Assembly: GCA_013397935.1 (NCBI GenBank)
Contig: VZRN01011464.1
Coordinates: forward strand, 4,568,336 to 4,632,335
DNA: 64,000 nt
Direction: 5' to 3'
Source of the DNA: Dasyornis broadbenti
Lineage: Eukaryota; Chordata; Aves; Passeriformes; Dasyornithidae
Part shown: positions 39,801 through 52,540 of the stretch, piece by piece
Position numbering within the stretch: position 1 is the stretch's first letter
Layout of the letters: the number at the start of each line of letters is the position of its first letter
The notes under the pieces: generated by a model
Databases searched by the model: none
Told to the model about the DNA's origin: nothing
The model's input: the letters and a program-made list of their open reading frames with translations, nothing else
Position numbers and translations under genes: made by a program

Positions 39801-42648
39801 GACAGCCAGAGCCTCCTGCAGCTAATGGGACTTGTAGCTGAAATACGATGATTCAACTGTGAAATTTCATCACTGAGTATGATCCCGCACCATACCAGTC
39901 CAAATGACAAACTCTGAAAAGCGAGTAAAAGTCTTGGAATTTGTCAACTTTTCTTCTCAACAGGGTGAATTGGCACTGCTCCTAGTCACAGTAAGCCAGA
40001 GTGCTCTGGTCAGTACGATCTAAAGGCAGATCCTGCTCATGGCCACATAATGAGCCAGTGGCTGCTGTCAGATTGAACTGATCTGCAGCAATTTTTATTT
40101 GTGCAGTGATCCTGTTCTACAAGTTCTTAATATTACAAGGATGAACACAAACCCAGACTGATTGTGAGGATGGTGTTATGCAGCACTGGGCCCACTGTTT
40201 GTACTAACTGAACCTCTTCTCACTGACTTACTGTGCTTCTTAATTAACATGACCTTGTAGGTCATTATTTTCATTTAATGGAAATGCTTAATGAGCACTC
40301 TACTTAGTCGTTCAAAAATAATTGGAGCCACTTAAAAGCGCAAGAGTCCTCAGAGAAGTACCTGTCCTGCCATGCGCCATAGGCCTGAAACAATAATACC
40401 TTTCCTGCAGGATCAAGGATATTTTTTTCACTCTGACAAGAGAAAAGTAGACAGTTTGAAGCCTCAGATATTATCTGAGGGGGCTAATTCCTCCCACTCA
40501 AATGTTGTTAAGGAAGCATCACTTAATCAGAGGCTGAGAGGTCCAAAACCTCTCTGCCCACTCCCCTCACGTTTCCAGCTGCTCTTCTAGACTCCATTTA
40601 GGTCATTTGGTTGGCAAAGAGCCGAACCACGATGTCACTACACTCAGTACTCTGAGAAGCCCCACGAGCCCAGGTGTGGGGTCTGTGGGGCTGGCCTGAC
40701 ACCTCTTCTGACAACCTGCAGTGTCTGGAGCTTCCATGGCCATGCTGCTCCTTATGCCCAGCTTGTTTTTCTCTGCCTGACTCACAGACTACCTCAGCAA
40801 TCCCCAGTCTATATATTTTTAGTTCCGTACAGCTTCCAGCTCCTTGCACTTGTTCGTAGCCCTTCCTGGGAACTGTTGCTGGCCCTGATCACAAAAGGCC
40901 CACACAATTATTAAGAGGGATGCTGTTATGCCTTTCCAACCCATTTAGCCCTTGGTATGAGGAACCCCAAGGCCAGAGGGTTGTCTACCCTAAGTGATTT
41001 CTTTCTTGGGAGCTCTTCAAGTCACAAATATAGCCAGCCATGTGCAATGCGCACTGTGGACACAGCAAGGCCAGGTGTGGGGTGTGCCTAGGGTGAAAGA
41101 CTGGCCAGTGTGGTTTCAGTCTGTGCTATTTCAGTAGCAGTGAGGTTTATTTATAACCCTTCATTTATAAGCTCTGCTCATTTTGTCCATACCAAGCAAT
41201 TTCATATGGAAGTCCATGTCTCATTTCTCACATTCAACCTCAGCAAATGCCTGTGCACACACAAGCAGCGACTTGTGTCCCTTTACCACAGCTGAGAACA
41301 GCAAGAGGAGTCAGGAGAGCCCAGCTCTGATTGGGGTGGCAGGGCTGTAACAAATCATTACTTCCCTTTTTCCTGCCCAAGCAGTTTATTCTGTCGCCAA
41401 ATATATTCTGTTCTTTAGGTACCCCACCAAAACCATCCCATGGTTGTTCACATCTCTGACTTGAGATTTGCTTCTCCTGCTACTCCTAAAATTCTTGCTG
41501 AGGAGGACAGAGAATGCAACAAGTAACAACCTTGGCTTCCTCTGAGAACAGCGGTCTTATCTGAAACTCCACCTCCCAAGAGAATAAAGGAGAAGAAAGG
41601 ACTATATTCCTCAGTCACAGTGGAATTTCTCCCTTCCAGAAAAGGTTCATCTTCAGACAGCCCAACTCAATGGCAAGATATTTAAATTTTCCAGCTTGTA
41701 ACAGGGAAACCTATTGGCATCCATCCCCTCTATGTGCCTGTGTTGATCATCACCATCATCTCAGCTACGAGTCAAAAAATGTTTTGATTCCTCTCAATTC
41801 TAACTTCCTACTACGGCCAAGAGTTCAAAATGTTATTTTCCATATATAATGCATTCATTCTTCACATCCCCATGAATCAGAGATGATGCCATGCTAATAG
41901 CCTCTGTTGGAAATCTAAGATTGAAATCAGACAGTCTGTGGGAGGAAAGGTTGCAGGATCAAATATATTACTCTCAAATGATTCCAGAATGGCTCCGCCA
42001 GGTCAATTATTGCAAGCTATTATGGTACCTGTCTCTTCTGTTCATTTAGATCGAGTGCAAAGCCTCATTTAAATTATAGATTCAAACAGCACGGTAGTTA
42101 CAGACTCTGCATAGAATTAATGACATACCACAATGCTTAAGTAAATGAGTTATTTTATGCTTTATATTTTATGTATAAAAAGAAAAGAAATAAGGAATCA
42201 TCTAAGAATTAAGCCACTCAGTACCCTGAGCAAACAGATACTTCTCTTCTGGATGTTCTATTAGTGTGTACTTTCACCAGCTGAAAACCAGGCAGTACAC
42301 ACAATTTGACATTTATTTGAATCCTCAATAGAAGTATACTGCAGCCAGTCTGACAAAGTGAAACAAACCTGATAATTACTTCCTGATAGTCTATTAAATG
42401 ACAAACATGAGATTTTAAAGGAACCGTCTGGTACCGCATAAACAACAGCTCTGACCAATTAAAAATGTATGTTACCAAGACACAGACGTTCATGTGGTGG
42501 AATAACTTCAGTGGGTTTCTATCAAAGTCTGTCTCACTAGAGATCTGATCAGAGACAGAGATCTGATGAAGCTAGATAGAGAAATAGGAGTATCCAGTGC
42601 CAAGACAGGCCTTATGAACATCAAGAACAACAAATATTAATTAGACGT

Positions 42649-42670
42649 CCATTATGAAGTTTCATAATGG
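42649..42670. repeat. Perfect palindrome, 10-bp arms, 2-nt centre
   Basis: ccattatgaa at 42649-42658 and its exact reverse complement ttcataatgg at 42661-42670 flank gt. No matching tandem or transposon structure is visible around it. Confidence 0.6.
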
Positions 42671-45600
42671 TTGAACTTCAATACTGTACACACCAAATTG
42701 CATTTCTCACATCATCTCTTTCACTTGCACTCTTTTGATGATATCCCTAATGTTCAGGCATGGTGATTTTTCCCAAATGTCTTTCCAGCTAGTCAGTAAG
42801 GAAGACATCAAATAAGAGACAGAGAATATATTGGATTATATATTCCAAGGTACATATTTTAAGGTAGCAGCCGACTTTGCTCTGTGGCTCAGCATTTCCA
42901 TCTGCTGACAGATTTCTCTTAAAAAACATTATGAACTGAAAGAATAGCAAAACCCCACCGTGGCAAAAGAACTAATTCTGATCTTAGCTTCAGCTTGACC
43001 TTGACTTCAGAGCAATGTACCCAAACCCTCTGGTCATTCCACACCCTCCAGCCTCACTAAACTGAGCTCGCGTTGGCAGTATCACTTTCCTCTGCATTCT
43101 TGGCAAACAGTCAGACATGATTCTGCTTCCCTTCCTCACTCAGACACACTCTCAGAGGTGACACGAGCCTCCTGCGGGGTACTGGGTTTCTAGATGGCAG
43201 ATAATTATTGACGTTTCACTGAGATCTGGGTGGGGAAGGTTACTAATGTATTAGAGAAGTGATGCGAGGCTCTCTGAAGGGCAAAGAGATGAGATCAGAT
43301 TTTACTGCTATAAAGGACCATAGGCTTTGGAAGAATTTTTCTTTTTCAGTAGTAACCAGAACCACACAATAACTAGCATTACTAGCATTACTTCCTTTTC
43401 AAAGAAAACCAGTCCCTTGCTTATGTTATAAAAGAAAGAAATTCTATAGGTTTTAGAGAATTATTGTAACCTTCCCTAAAATCTTAACAGCTCCATGGAA
43501 AGGACTATGGACCATAGCTAATCAGTACAGGTTTCCAAATCTGGAATAACAAATATGCGATAGAGAAAAAGCTTCCAGTGAAGTTGGATTCACTGGCAGG
43601 TATAAATATCTTTAACCAGGAAGTATCTAATTGGTGAATTTGGAGAACACGGGATAGAGGTTACCAGGGATTGGTATAGAGGGATAGTGTGGGGTAGGGA
43701 TGCCCAAGGGATCTGATTCTCATAAATCTTTTGGCAACCCTTTCTGGATATGTATAGCACCATAAAAAAAGTGGATCAAATAAGTTTCTCTATAATTTTG
43801 GAGGTTTCATAATGGTAATTTTATTTTTGGCTATCAAACCTCAGTAGATAAAGGGTTGCATAACTTGCTCCCTTTCGCCATTTCAGTAGCTGATGTGTTT
43901 TATATTGGTGCTTCTGATGTGGCTTTGTTAAAGCTGTAAATATGGAGATTGAGGCACACTTTCTCGAGCTGTATTTATTAAATCTCAACGGAGAGTTTCT
44001 CAAAGGATCAAATGCAACTCAGGAGCTGGAGAGACATGACCCTGCTAGAGCTGGAAGGCAGTAAGGAGACTTGGGAGATGGGAGAAGTCCCAGATGCACC
44101 CAATTAAAATTCAGCCACCTCTCTGAAGGGAAAGCTGACATGAACTTATTTCTGAAGGGAATTATTCTCCCTTGGGATCCTGCATCCTCAATTCTAGGGC
44201 TTCCAGGCTGAAGAAATAAATGCTGCCTGCCAATATAGCTGAGATTTGCTGAGCACTCTGCAAATGTTACTAATTTTACCTTGTCAAAATCAGTACTTCA
44301 GAATAACATGAAAGTTGTCCAGCTCACATCAGTCAGACTATCGATGAGTAATGACAGCCTGGAGGAGTAAAACCTGAAGATTAAGGACCTAGCACTGCTT
44401 GATGATTTTTCTTTTCTTCTCTCACAGTTTTGAAACTGACATTGACTTCAAAAGGCATTAAACCCCGCCCAAACAAACCCAACCACAACTGGTTTTATTT
44501 TGTAATTACATATTTACTTATAAAGTTTTTGTTTTAGACACTTCCCTACCAAACCTCCAAAATACATTCTCACTTAGGATATTTCATTTGCTTCATTATA
44601 TTACCACTTTTTTCTACGCAAGGCTGAAAATTGAAGCAATTTGGCATATGAAGACAAAACGCTAGTGAATGACAAAATGCTCAGTTGTATGACAAACTGC
44701 AGTTAAGTGTTTTGAAAAATATCATGCCTCCCAGTGGCTACAGAAAGAGATGGGGCACACAGTACCTGCGAAAGTGCTCCTCAATTGCTAAAACACCATT
44801 TTTGTAGTGCTTTGAATCTCTGACAGGCTGACTAGAAGCTTAAAGAATTTAATATTATCTTCCAACACAATTGCTGCTGTGGAAGTTTTGTGAGATGCTG
44901 AAGAAAAACTACTTTCCTTTGACCATAACTCAGCTGTAAATTAACTCAAAGTCAGTGATCTTCCTTTCAAATTACCTTGCAATATTTAATCGTTGCTCTT
45001 CACAATGAGAATTTTTCCTTGTCTTTCAAATGAGTAAAACTTGTTCCCACTTTAGAGGAAATTCTGTCAGAAAATTCATTTTCTTTCAAAGAACTTGGAC
45101 ATGTTAAAATACACACATAAATATTTGTTAATAGTGTTATTTAACATGTTAAATCCCAATTTCAGTGGTCACTTGAAGCTAGTAGAACTTAAATTTGAAG
45201 GAAGACTACAGGTAAAGAAGTGGGCTGAGCAAGTGATAGCACAAAGCACAATTACTGATGGCTTAAGACAGCTGCTACATTCCATCTTAAAATAAACTTT
45301 AATTGCTTAAGGATTTTGTAAATCTTTAAATATTTAACAAAAAACTGGGTGTCTGCCATATTAAATGAGACCAGGAATTCTTTTTAATAAACCCACGCAA
45401 TTAACGCATCTCTTAATTCACACAAAAGGGATTGGACCAGAGTGGGTAATGCAGCCTAAATTTTGGTGTTTCCCCATCCCTGGTTGTTTAATATTGAAAA
45501 AACTTCTTTATTATTTTAACACATTTATCTTGAGCATAATTGTAAATTTAAGAGCTTTTAAAGTTTATTAAGAGCTTTCAGAGACACATCGTCTGCCTGA

Positions 45601-46208
45601 ATCCTACAAGGGACTGAAATTGATATTGGGTTTGGTGGTGTGCAGAACCTGCACTGGTATTTTACTGTGAATAGACAGCCCAGGGTGCAGACTGGAGAAC
45701 AGAATGAGGCTGAGGTGCAATTTTGAATTTTCTGAAGGGGCAGAGTACATTGATTTAAAGAAAACTGACTTATGCAAACTGGCTTCTCCCCCACCACACA
45801 CTTTCCTGTGTGTGGGGTTGCAGCAGGGATCCAGCTGCCTTGGTGCCTGTGAACTCAGGACCGTGCTGGGAGCTCCCATCCAACACCACAACTCCTGAGA
45901 CAGCTCTCAGCACCGTAGAAATAAACAATTTCCCTCAGTGTGAAAATGAAACAGATATTTTCCCCAAGAATTAGAATTACTGAAAAGTTGTTCTAAGTAG
46001 TCTTTCTAAAGACTTCTAATTTTCTTTAAAGTCACAATAAATAATGGGAAAAATACATTTCTAGAATACAGAATAACACAGCACTGCAGAGACCCCAAAC
46101 ATCTGGTAATTATATGGCATTTAAAAGGTGCAAAGTGATGAAACAGGAGTTTCTAAACTCTGGGCACATGCCAGAAGAGGCAGTTTTATTGGCTTCAAGA
46201 GGCATATA

Positions 46209-46355
46209 GAAACATAGAATCATACAATTGTTGGACAAGACCTTTGAAATCGTCAACTCCAAGCATTAACTCTGCACTGCCAAGTCTACCACTAAACTGT
46301 GTCCCTAAGTGCCACATCTGCATGTCTTTTAGATAACTTCAGGGATACCTCTCCA
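46209..46355 (-). repeat. CR1-type LINE, 3' end, reverse orientation
   Basis: The plus strand reads 'acatagaatcatacaattg', 'ttggacaagacctttgaaat', 'actctgcactgccaagtcta', 'ccactaaactgtgtcccta' and 'agtgccacatctgcatgtct'. This is the reverse complement of a CR1 3' end of the type carrying the 'AGTGCCACATCTACA' block. It is followed by an A-rich run (46368-46382). Confidence 0.85.
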
Positions 46356-48683
46356 AATTAAAATATTAAAAAAAAAAAAAAATAATAATACAAAAAGAAG
46401 AGAAGAAAGCAATATGAGAAGGCTCTGAACAAATGAAGAATAATTTATGGAAAACTTGGTTTTCTTTTAAAAGCATACATTTTACATTACTCTCTAACAC
46501 TTATAGAATGGTTTTCTGCTTTTTTATTTGGTTTGACTAAAATTATTTCTTATTGCTCGTTTAAATAGAATTGTACAAAAGAAACATGCATGCAGTAAGG
46601 AAGATGCAGTTCATACCACACAGATGCTAAAATTGTCTCAGCTGTATTAAAAAAAAAAAAAAAGCTCTTTTTCAACAGCATGGTGCTACAGAGTGCCTGA
46701 GAACTTGTACTGCTGACCTTCTGCACCTACAATTCTGTCTTCTGGAAGATGGAAATGGATTTTCTTTTTTTAAATGTATGAAGTACTAGAGTGCTGTTTG
46801 TTCTCTAGCTTGTAAGATTTACTAGAGCAAAAGAAATGAGAGCTTTAGTCAAACGGGAAGGCAGGTGTCCCTCATGAGATTACAAAATCAATCAGCTCTT
46901 GTTTACTGTACATTGACAGAGTCTCCTGCTGTGGCGAAGTTGCAGAGACTGTTAAAACACTGAACAACATTACCCATAAACCTTATCCAGTTTGCTGAGT
47001 GAATTTGGTGGTCCCCTGACACACAAGTACCTTTCTCATTGCCATATAGTTGAGCCATCAATATTTCAATCTGGGGTGAGAAAGGCATATAGGAGATGAT
47101 GGGAAGCAGTCCAGAAAGGCAAAAGTGGATCCTTACAGCAGAGCACTGCTTTCCTCAGGTCTTTCAAATTCACTCCTCGGAGTCTGGAAGAATGAGGGCC
47201 CAACACAGACAAGGAGCTAGTGATGTCCCTCAATCATTCCACTTTCTTTGCAGCCTGTCCTGAATAAATCCCAGTTTTCAGGGAGGAACTGGAGTACTGA
47301 AGATATTGTAATGGATGGAGAGCTCTTTCACACTTATCACTTCGGCCTGTGTCCTCAAGGTGAGTCTCAGGTTTTTTTGATAATCTCAGAAGAAATCATC
47401 ACTGGATCAGAAGTGCCTGAAAAAATCATGTGTCCTCTAACAAATCATCAGGACCACGTTTCGCATTGAGATTAGAAATCCCTCACTGACCTATTGTATA
47501 TGGCAAGAGTGGAGACTCCAGACTTGCAGATTTCTAAGGCTGCACAGCCAAGCAGCTCCACACCACCTCTAATCAAGGTGCATGTACTTTATAATATACT
47601 TATTTTTCTTCAGCCCCTTTTAAAATCAAATTTAACCAAAAATTCCACAGGGCATAGTTCTTGATTTAATTTTTACTGTTTGGAATAGAAAATCAGTAAT
47701 ATTTCCTTAAAGGTGAGAGGTAGATGTTTCTTCCACAGACATAGATATCCACCCAGATTTAAGATTTTTGTGAGGAAAGATGGCTTCTATTGCTCAGTGG
47801 ATTAGCTAATAATGCAGAAACTTTGGCATATATTATTCAGGGCAAATTGTAATTCTCATTTGCTCTCTTAACTGTGGTTTTAGTCTCCTAAATGACAAGT
47901 TCAGACAATGTATTACCATTATCCTTTCTGAAGTGTATTAATAAAGACTGCAGGGCACGATACAGCAAGTCTATCAAAGCACAACAGTGATGCTTGTAAT
48001 GCATTTACTTAAATGTATTTTTTTTTCTCTATTAGTGACAACATGGCATACCACCCAGTGTTAACAATCACAGTGAGGAACTAGACAGGATTTGTTATCC
48101 ATTTCCAGTTATTTCCAGTTATTTATTTCTCAAGGAAGAGTCCACCTACAGTGTTTTTAACAAATACATGGTTTTCTTAAATACACTGAATTCTTCACAA
48201 AGAAGTCCACTGTGTGGGCTTTAAAATCTAATAATTCAGGCCTATCCAAAGCAAAATTTCAGATGGAAAACTTTCTGTTTTGTTGTCTACCTAAACCAGA
48301 GCTGTTTATAATGCCAGAAGAATTCTCTTTTGTTGTGATGTGTACCTAACCCAGAAGCACTGGTTATAAAATACCCCATATGCCTAGGCATGGAGAGCTA
48401 GGCACATAAACTCGGATTTGAGAAAAGATGTAGTTCAGGGCGACAGAATCCAATATTGTGCATACAGTGCTTAGAGCAACATGCACAATGTGGTTTAAAC
48501 ACCTGGCATTGTCAATATCTCTGTGCTCAATGCTCACTGAACATTCCAAGGTGCTCTGCCCCAGAGAGAAAATTAAAACAGGAAGAACTACCAGCTGTCT
48601 GCCTTCTCTGTACAGCTCAGTACAGCAGAACTCTAACAGAACCTGAAAAACTGAATTTGTCTACAGAATTAAACTAGCTCATT

Positions 48684-48703
48684 AAAAAAAAAAAAAAAAA
48701 AAA
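48684..48703 (+). repeat. Poly-A run (20 A)
   Basis: Twenty consecutive A bases. I could not connect it to a retroposed gene or a recognisable LINE copy. Confidence 0.9.
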
Positions 48704-51700
48704 GCAAGCCATTTCCAATTAAACATAAAAATTTAAACTCACTAATTTTCAATCCCACAGCAGAAGGTAAATTATAATACATTTTGTATAAAATCTGCAT
48801 TTTCAACACTAAGATCAGGGACAAAAAATAAACTATTCAGAGTATCGCCTCGGTTTTATAAACCAAAAATAATTATTTTTTAATTTTTCCAAAAACACCC
48901 CAACCCAAACAAGAAATCTTTTTTCTGCCTTTTTTTTTTGTTTTTTTCCTATCCAAAAGAAAGCTTTTCCTGCACAATTGGACAAATAGGTTTCTCTTTT
49001 GTTTAGTATACATAAGCATAAACGTTCTGTATCTCTTCATGTATTATCTTGTATTTTTTTCCCTTTTACTGTGATAAAGGTCTTTGTATTGCCAAATTAA
49101 TAAAGGAAAAACAAAACAAAAGAAAACTCCCCCCCAGTGAATTAGTTTTTCAATTCTTAGGAGTTTCTTGTCATTAGATAGGTATTTTTTCCTACATCAA
49201 ATCAAGTCTGTGAAAGAAAAAATATCATTAGTTTGTCAAGCTGCTAAAAAGTCCTGAGAATTCATCGTTTAGCCATCAATGCTCCTAGTACTTCAACAGT
49301 CTGAATCACTACATTCTTGAACCGATCTACAGGATATTTGTAAAAGTAGAGTGGTTTTTTTACCTTGCAGAATCTCCGGATTTCAAATTTCAAAATCTAA
49401 AATGACACTAGAAGAATCAAAGTGGAAAGTCTGCTTTAATTTTTCTGAACTGGAGTAAGTCCTTCAATATTTTTGCTCTAAATTTTCTTCTATAAACTAT
49501 TAACAAAGACGACAGGAGGTCTTTTAAACTAATAAACTGTCCTTTATACAGTTTCTGTCCATCATCTTCCCTAGCATTTCTGGATCCTGGCCTTTTCCCT
49601 AGGACATCAGCAACTTGATTAGATTTGGGGTTCTGAGACGCAGAGGAAAAGGACATCTATCACCTCCAGACAGCCTGTGTAACATGTATTTTATTGTTAA
49701 CAAAACTGACTGTGGAAATGCCATCCGTAGTTCAATGGTAGCTATGCAGAGAAATGCAGTAATTCTTTAGAGAGAGGAAGCAGTAAGAGTGGCAAACAAG
49801 AGAAAACTAATTTTAAGAGTAATGATACTTTCCTTATTTTAAAACCATTGACAATACTAGGACTTAGAAACACTTTGTAATATTTCTCTATTATCTTTTA
49901 TTACAGAATGCATGTCATCTCACCTATTCTTAAAGATTTTGGAAGGAATTGTGAAGGGGTACCTTATGCTCATCATTTCTTCCTTGATGAAGATGAAATC
50001 TAAAGGAGGAGTATAAGAAGCTATGATTCTAAATACTAAAAATATTCAGAGAAGCCAAGGGGTTACTTATAAATTCTGTGAAACCAGCTGGAAAAACTAA
50101 GAATACACTGTATATTTTTTCCTAATTCTAGTGGCAAAAAATTGTATTTGCCACATATAATCACTATAGTGATTGTCTGGATCATTATTAGTTACAATTT
50201 TGGTATGAATTAGTGGCTATATATTAGGCGGTGAATGAGATACAAATCATATCCTTTTAGTGGACAGGTTAATATCTGTAATAAGTTGTTTCAATGAAGT
50301 TTGTGTTTCCTAGAGTGTCAAAACCTAGTGGAAAAAAATTGGAGCCATTACAAGTGTTGGGTGACCATGTAGTATAAGGTGTCAACTGGTCAAGAGGTCA
50401 TTTAGAACAAGCTGGTATTTATTGACATGATCTTGCTGGATCAAGTGTCTTTGGTTATTCTCAAGGATCAGAGGGAAAAAGCACACATCTCCATTTAAAA
50501 GCTGGGTTTCAGCAGCAGAAGGTGGAGGTTAGCTCCCTGTGGGATGCTAGCAGCAGGGTTAGGGGAAAACAGGTGCAGCAAATTTTACAGCTATGAATTT
50601 TTTGTAGAGTAGACTGCATAAGCATATCAGACAGCCTCATGATATGTTCCATACACAAGGTAAGCATTTGGGTTTCCTGGGGCACTGATCAAAGATGAGG
50701 GAGTTACATGTTCCTTTTCCTGGTTGTTTGGAGATTTGGGGTGAGAGGTACTTCAGCTGAATTTTAGGCTTATTTTTTGTCTTAAAATGCCTTAGCATTC
50801 ATCTGCCACTAAACAGCAAGAATTTTACAAGTCATCACAGCAACAAAACTTTCCTTGTCACCTGCTCTTTAAGAGAAAGTTTCATGCCTCCTTTGTTTCA
50901 TGCCTCCTTTCTTACAAGTGTGGCTCTTTCCCAAACCAAGGCATCTGGTCTCATTATTTTGCTCTGCTTATCTGGATTCCCTTCCTTCCTTTGGAAAGGC
51001 CACTCTAAGTTTGTTTAGCTACCTCTCCATCCCATTTTCCTCTGTTTCGTTTTCCTCCATCCCATTTTCCTTAAAAGAAGGATGAAATTATGCGTCAAGT
51101 GTCCAAGGAAATATATATTAATTTAGATTTATTAATAATCAATTATTTCAGATGTATTACCATCAGGATTCCTTGATCTTTACTGAGGTAACTGACAGGG
51201 AGAGAAATGCACCATATTACTGATCTTGAGATTTTCTTTGCATTCCAAATCTGAAAAGCAGGCAGGATCCATTTAGATTGCCAGAAACTCTATGGATGCT
51301 TTTATTTTTTTCCCATGTAAATGCAACTAGTCAGTCCGTGACAAATTCAAGTAAACCAGAAGAGAGCAGAAAGATAGGCTCATGCACATCCAGTCAGGCC
51401 AGGGTGAAAAGTGAGGTTCATACCTGCTCTTTCTGTTGAAGGCTTAAAGCTGCTGTATCAGAGATGCAGTGTGTACCATACAATGGATGAGACAAATATT
51501 AAGTGGTTTAGACTTTGGGGCATACTGAAACCTTCCAAGAGAAGAACTAATAAACATTTTATTTCTCATGGAGTATTAAATTTGGTGGCAATAAATCTAT
51601 GATACTAATTCCACCTTTCCCCTTTCACTAGGAGGAATAGAAAAAGGCCTGCATTTAAAGAGAAATGGGTTCTAAATGTAGCCATAGTGAAGCTCATTTT

Positions 51701-52329
51701 TGTGGCTTATGGAGAAAAAATTAATACAAAGTGAAGCAATATTCTGTATTTGTGATAAGCAAAAATCTGTGCCTGGATGCACTGCAGCTGAACTACACAG
51801 GATGTCTGATGATGATTTCAGCAGGAACACAGGAGCTCTTTCTCTGGAATTCTGCCAGCCCCTGGAAAATATTTGGCATCTGAAAAAACCCAAGAAGGTG
51901 AAGGGTGACAGTTTCAGGAGCACGGTTACAGAATCAGAAGTAAGTGGGAACAGTCCCCATCTATGTCAGTGAAAGGAATAATCATATTTCAACAGAAACT
52001 TCCTTGCTAGGCTTTGTTCAAAGAATAAAAGCTGTCAGCATTGTGGCATACCAGTAACGAAAAGAAAAAACTGACAGGAAAATCACAAAGTTGACAGAAA
52101 GGGTATGTCTATGGTTCCTGCTGACAGCACCTGCATCTATTTTCAATGAGAAAATTGAAAAGTTTCCATTTCATTTAGGAAAAGGTCAGAATCATACAAA
52201 ACATGATGAGAAAGTTCTAGTAATCAATGAAACAGGTCTTCCTCCCCAGCATAAGCTTCAGTCTATCGACTCTTGAATGAAATTGTAATAGAAACCTACT
52301 GAATTGGGCTTTTATGTATCTTCTGGGAA

Positions 52330-52540
52330 TCCCTCCAGGTCCCGGGCATCCCTTGTGTAGGTGTCTGCATAATTAAACTCCCCTCATTTCTGCCCCCCTC
52401 GCATGGCTGCAGTTTGCAGGGTCTCTCCAGCTCCAGCCCATAGAGAGAGTCTGCCCTTTGGGTTAATAAAGTGTCCCCAGTTTGATCCTATCTGATTTCA
52501 CACATCCTGCTTTTATCAGGGAAAGAGAAGTCACAAAACC
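52330..52540 (+). repeat. Possible LTR-type fragment
   Basis: A GC-richer patch containing 'gtgtctgcataattaaact', 'ggctgcagtttgcagggtct' and 'gggttaataaagtgtcccca'. The AATAAA polyadenylation signal followed by GT- and C-rich sequence resembles the R-U5 part of an endogenous retroviral LTR. No TG...CA boundary, duplication or internal viral sequence could be established, so this is a suspicion only. Confidence 0.25.

Larger units (their letters stand above)
26746..46208 (-). other. Long intronic stretch, no gene recognised
   Basis: About 19 kb of AT-rich DNA. I found no MAGI2 exon, RNA gene or clear retroelement in it. It includes a (TG)n tract at 36834-36864, an A-rich stretch at 39151-39181, an unassigned GC-richer block at about 39410-39830 and a 22-bp palindrome at 42649-42670. 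A 166-codon plus-strand frame at 31533-32033 has no recognisable domain. Confidence 0.5.
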
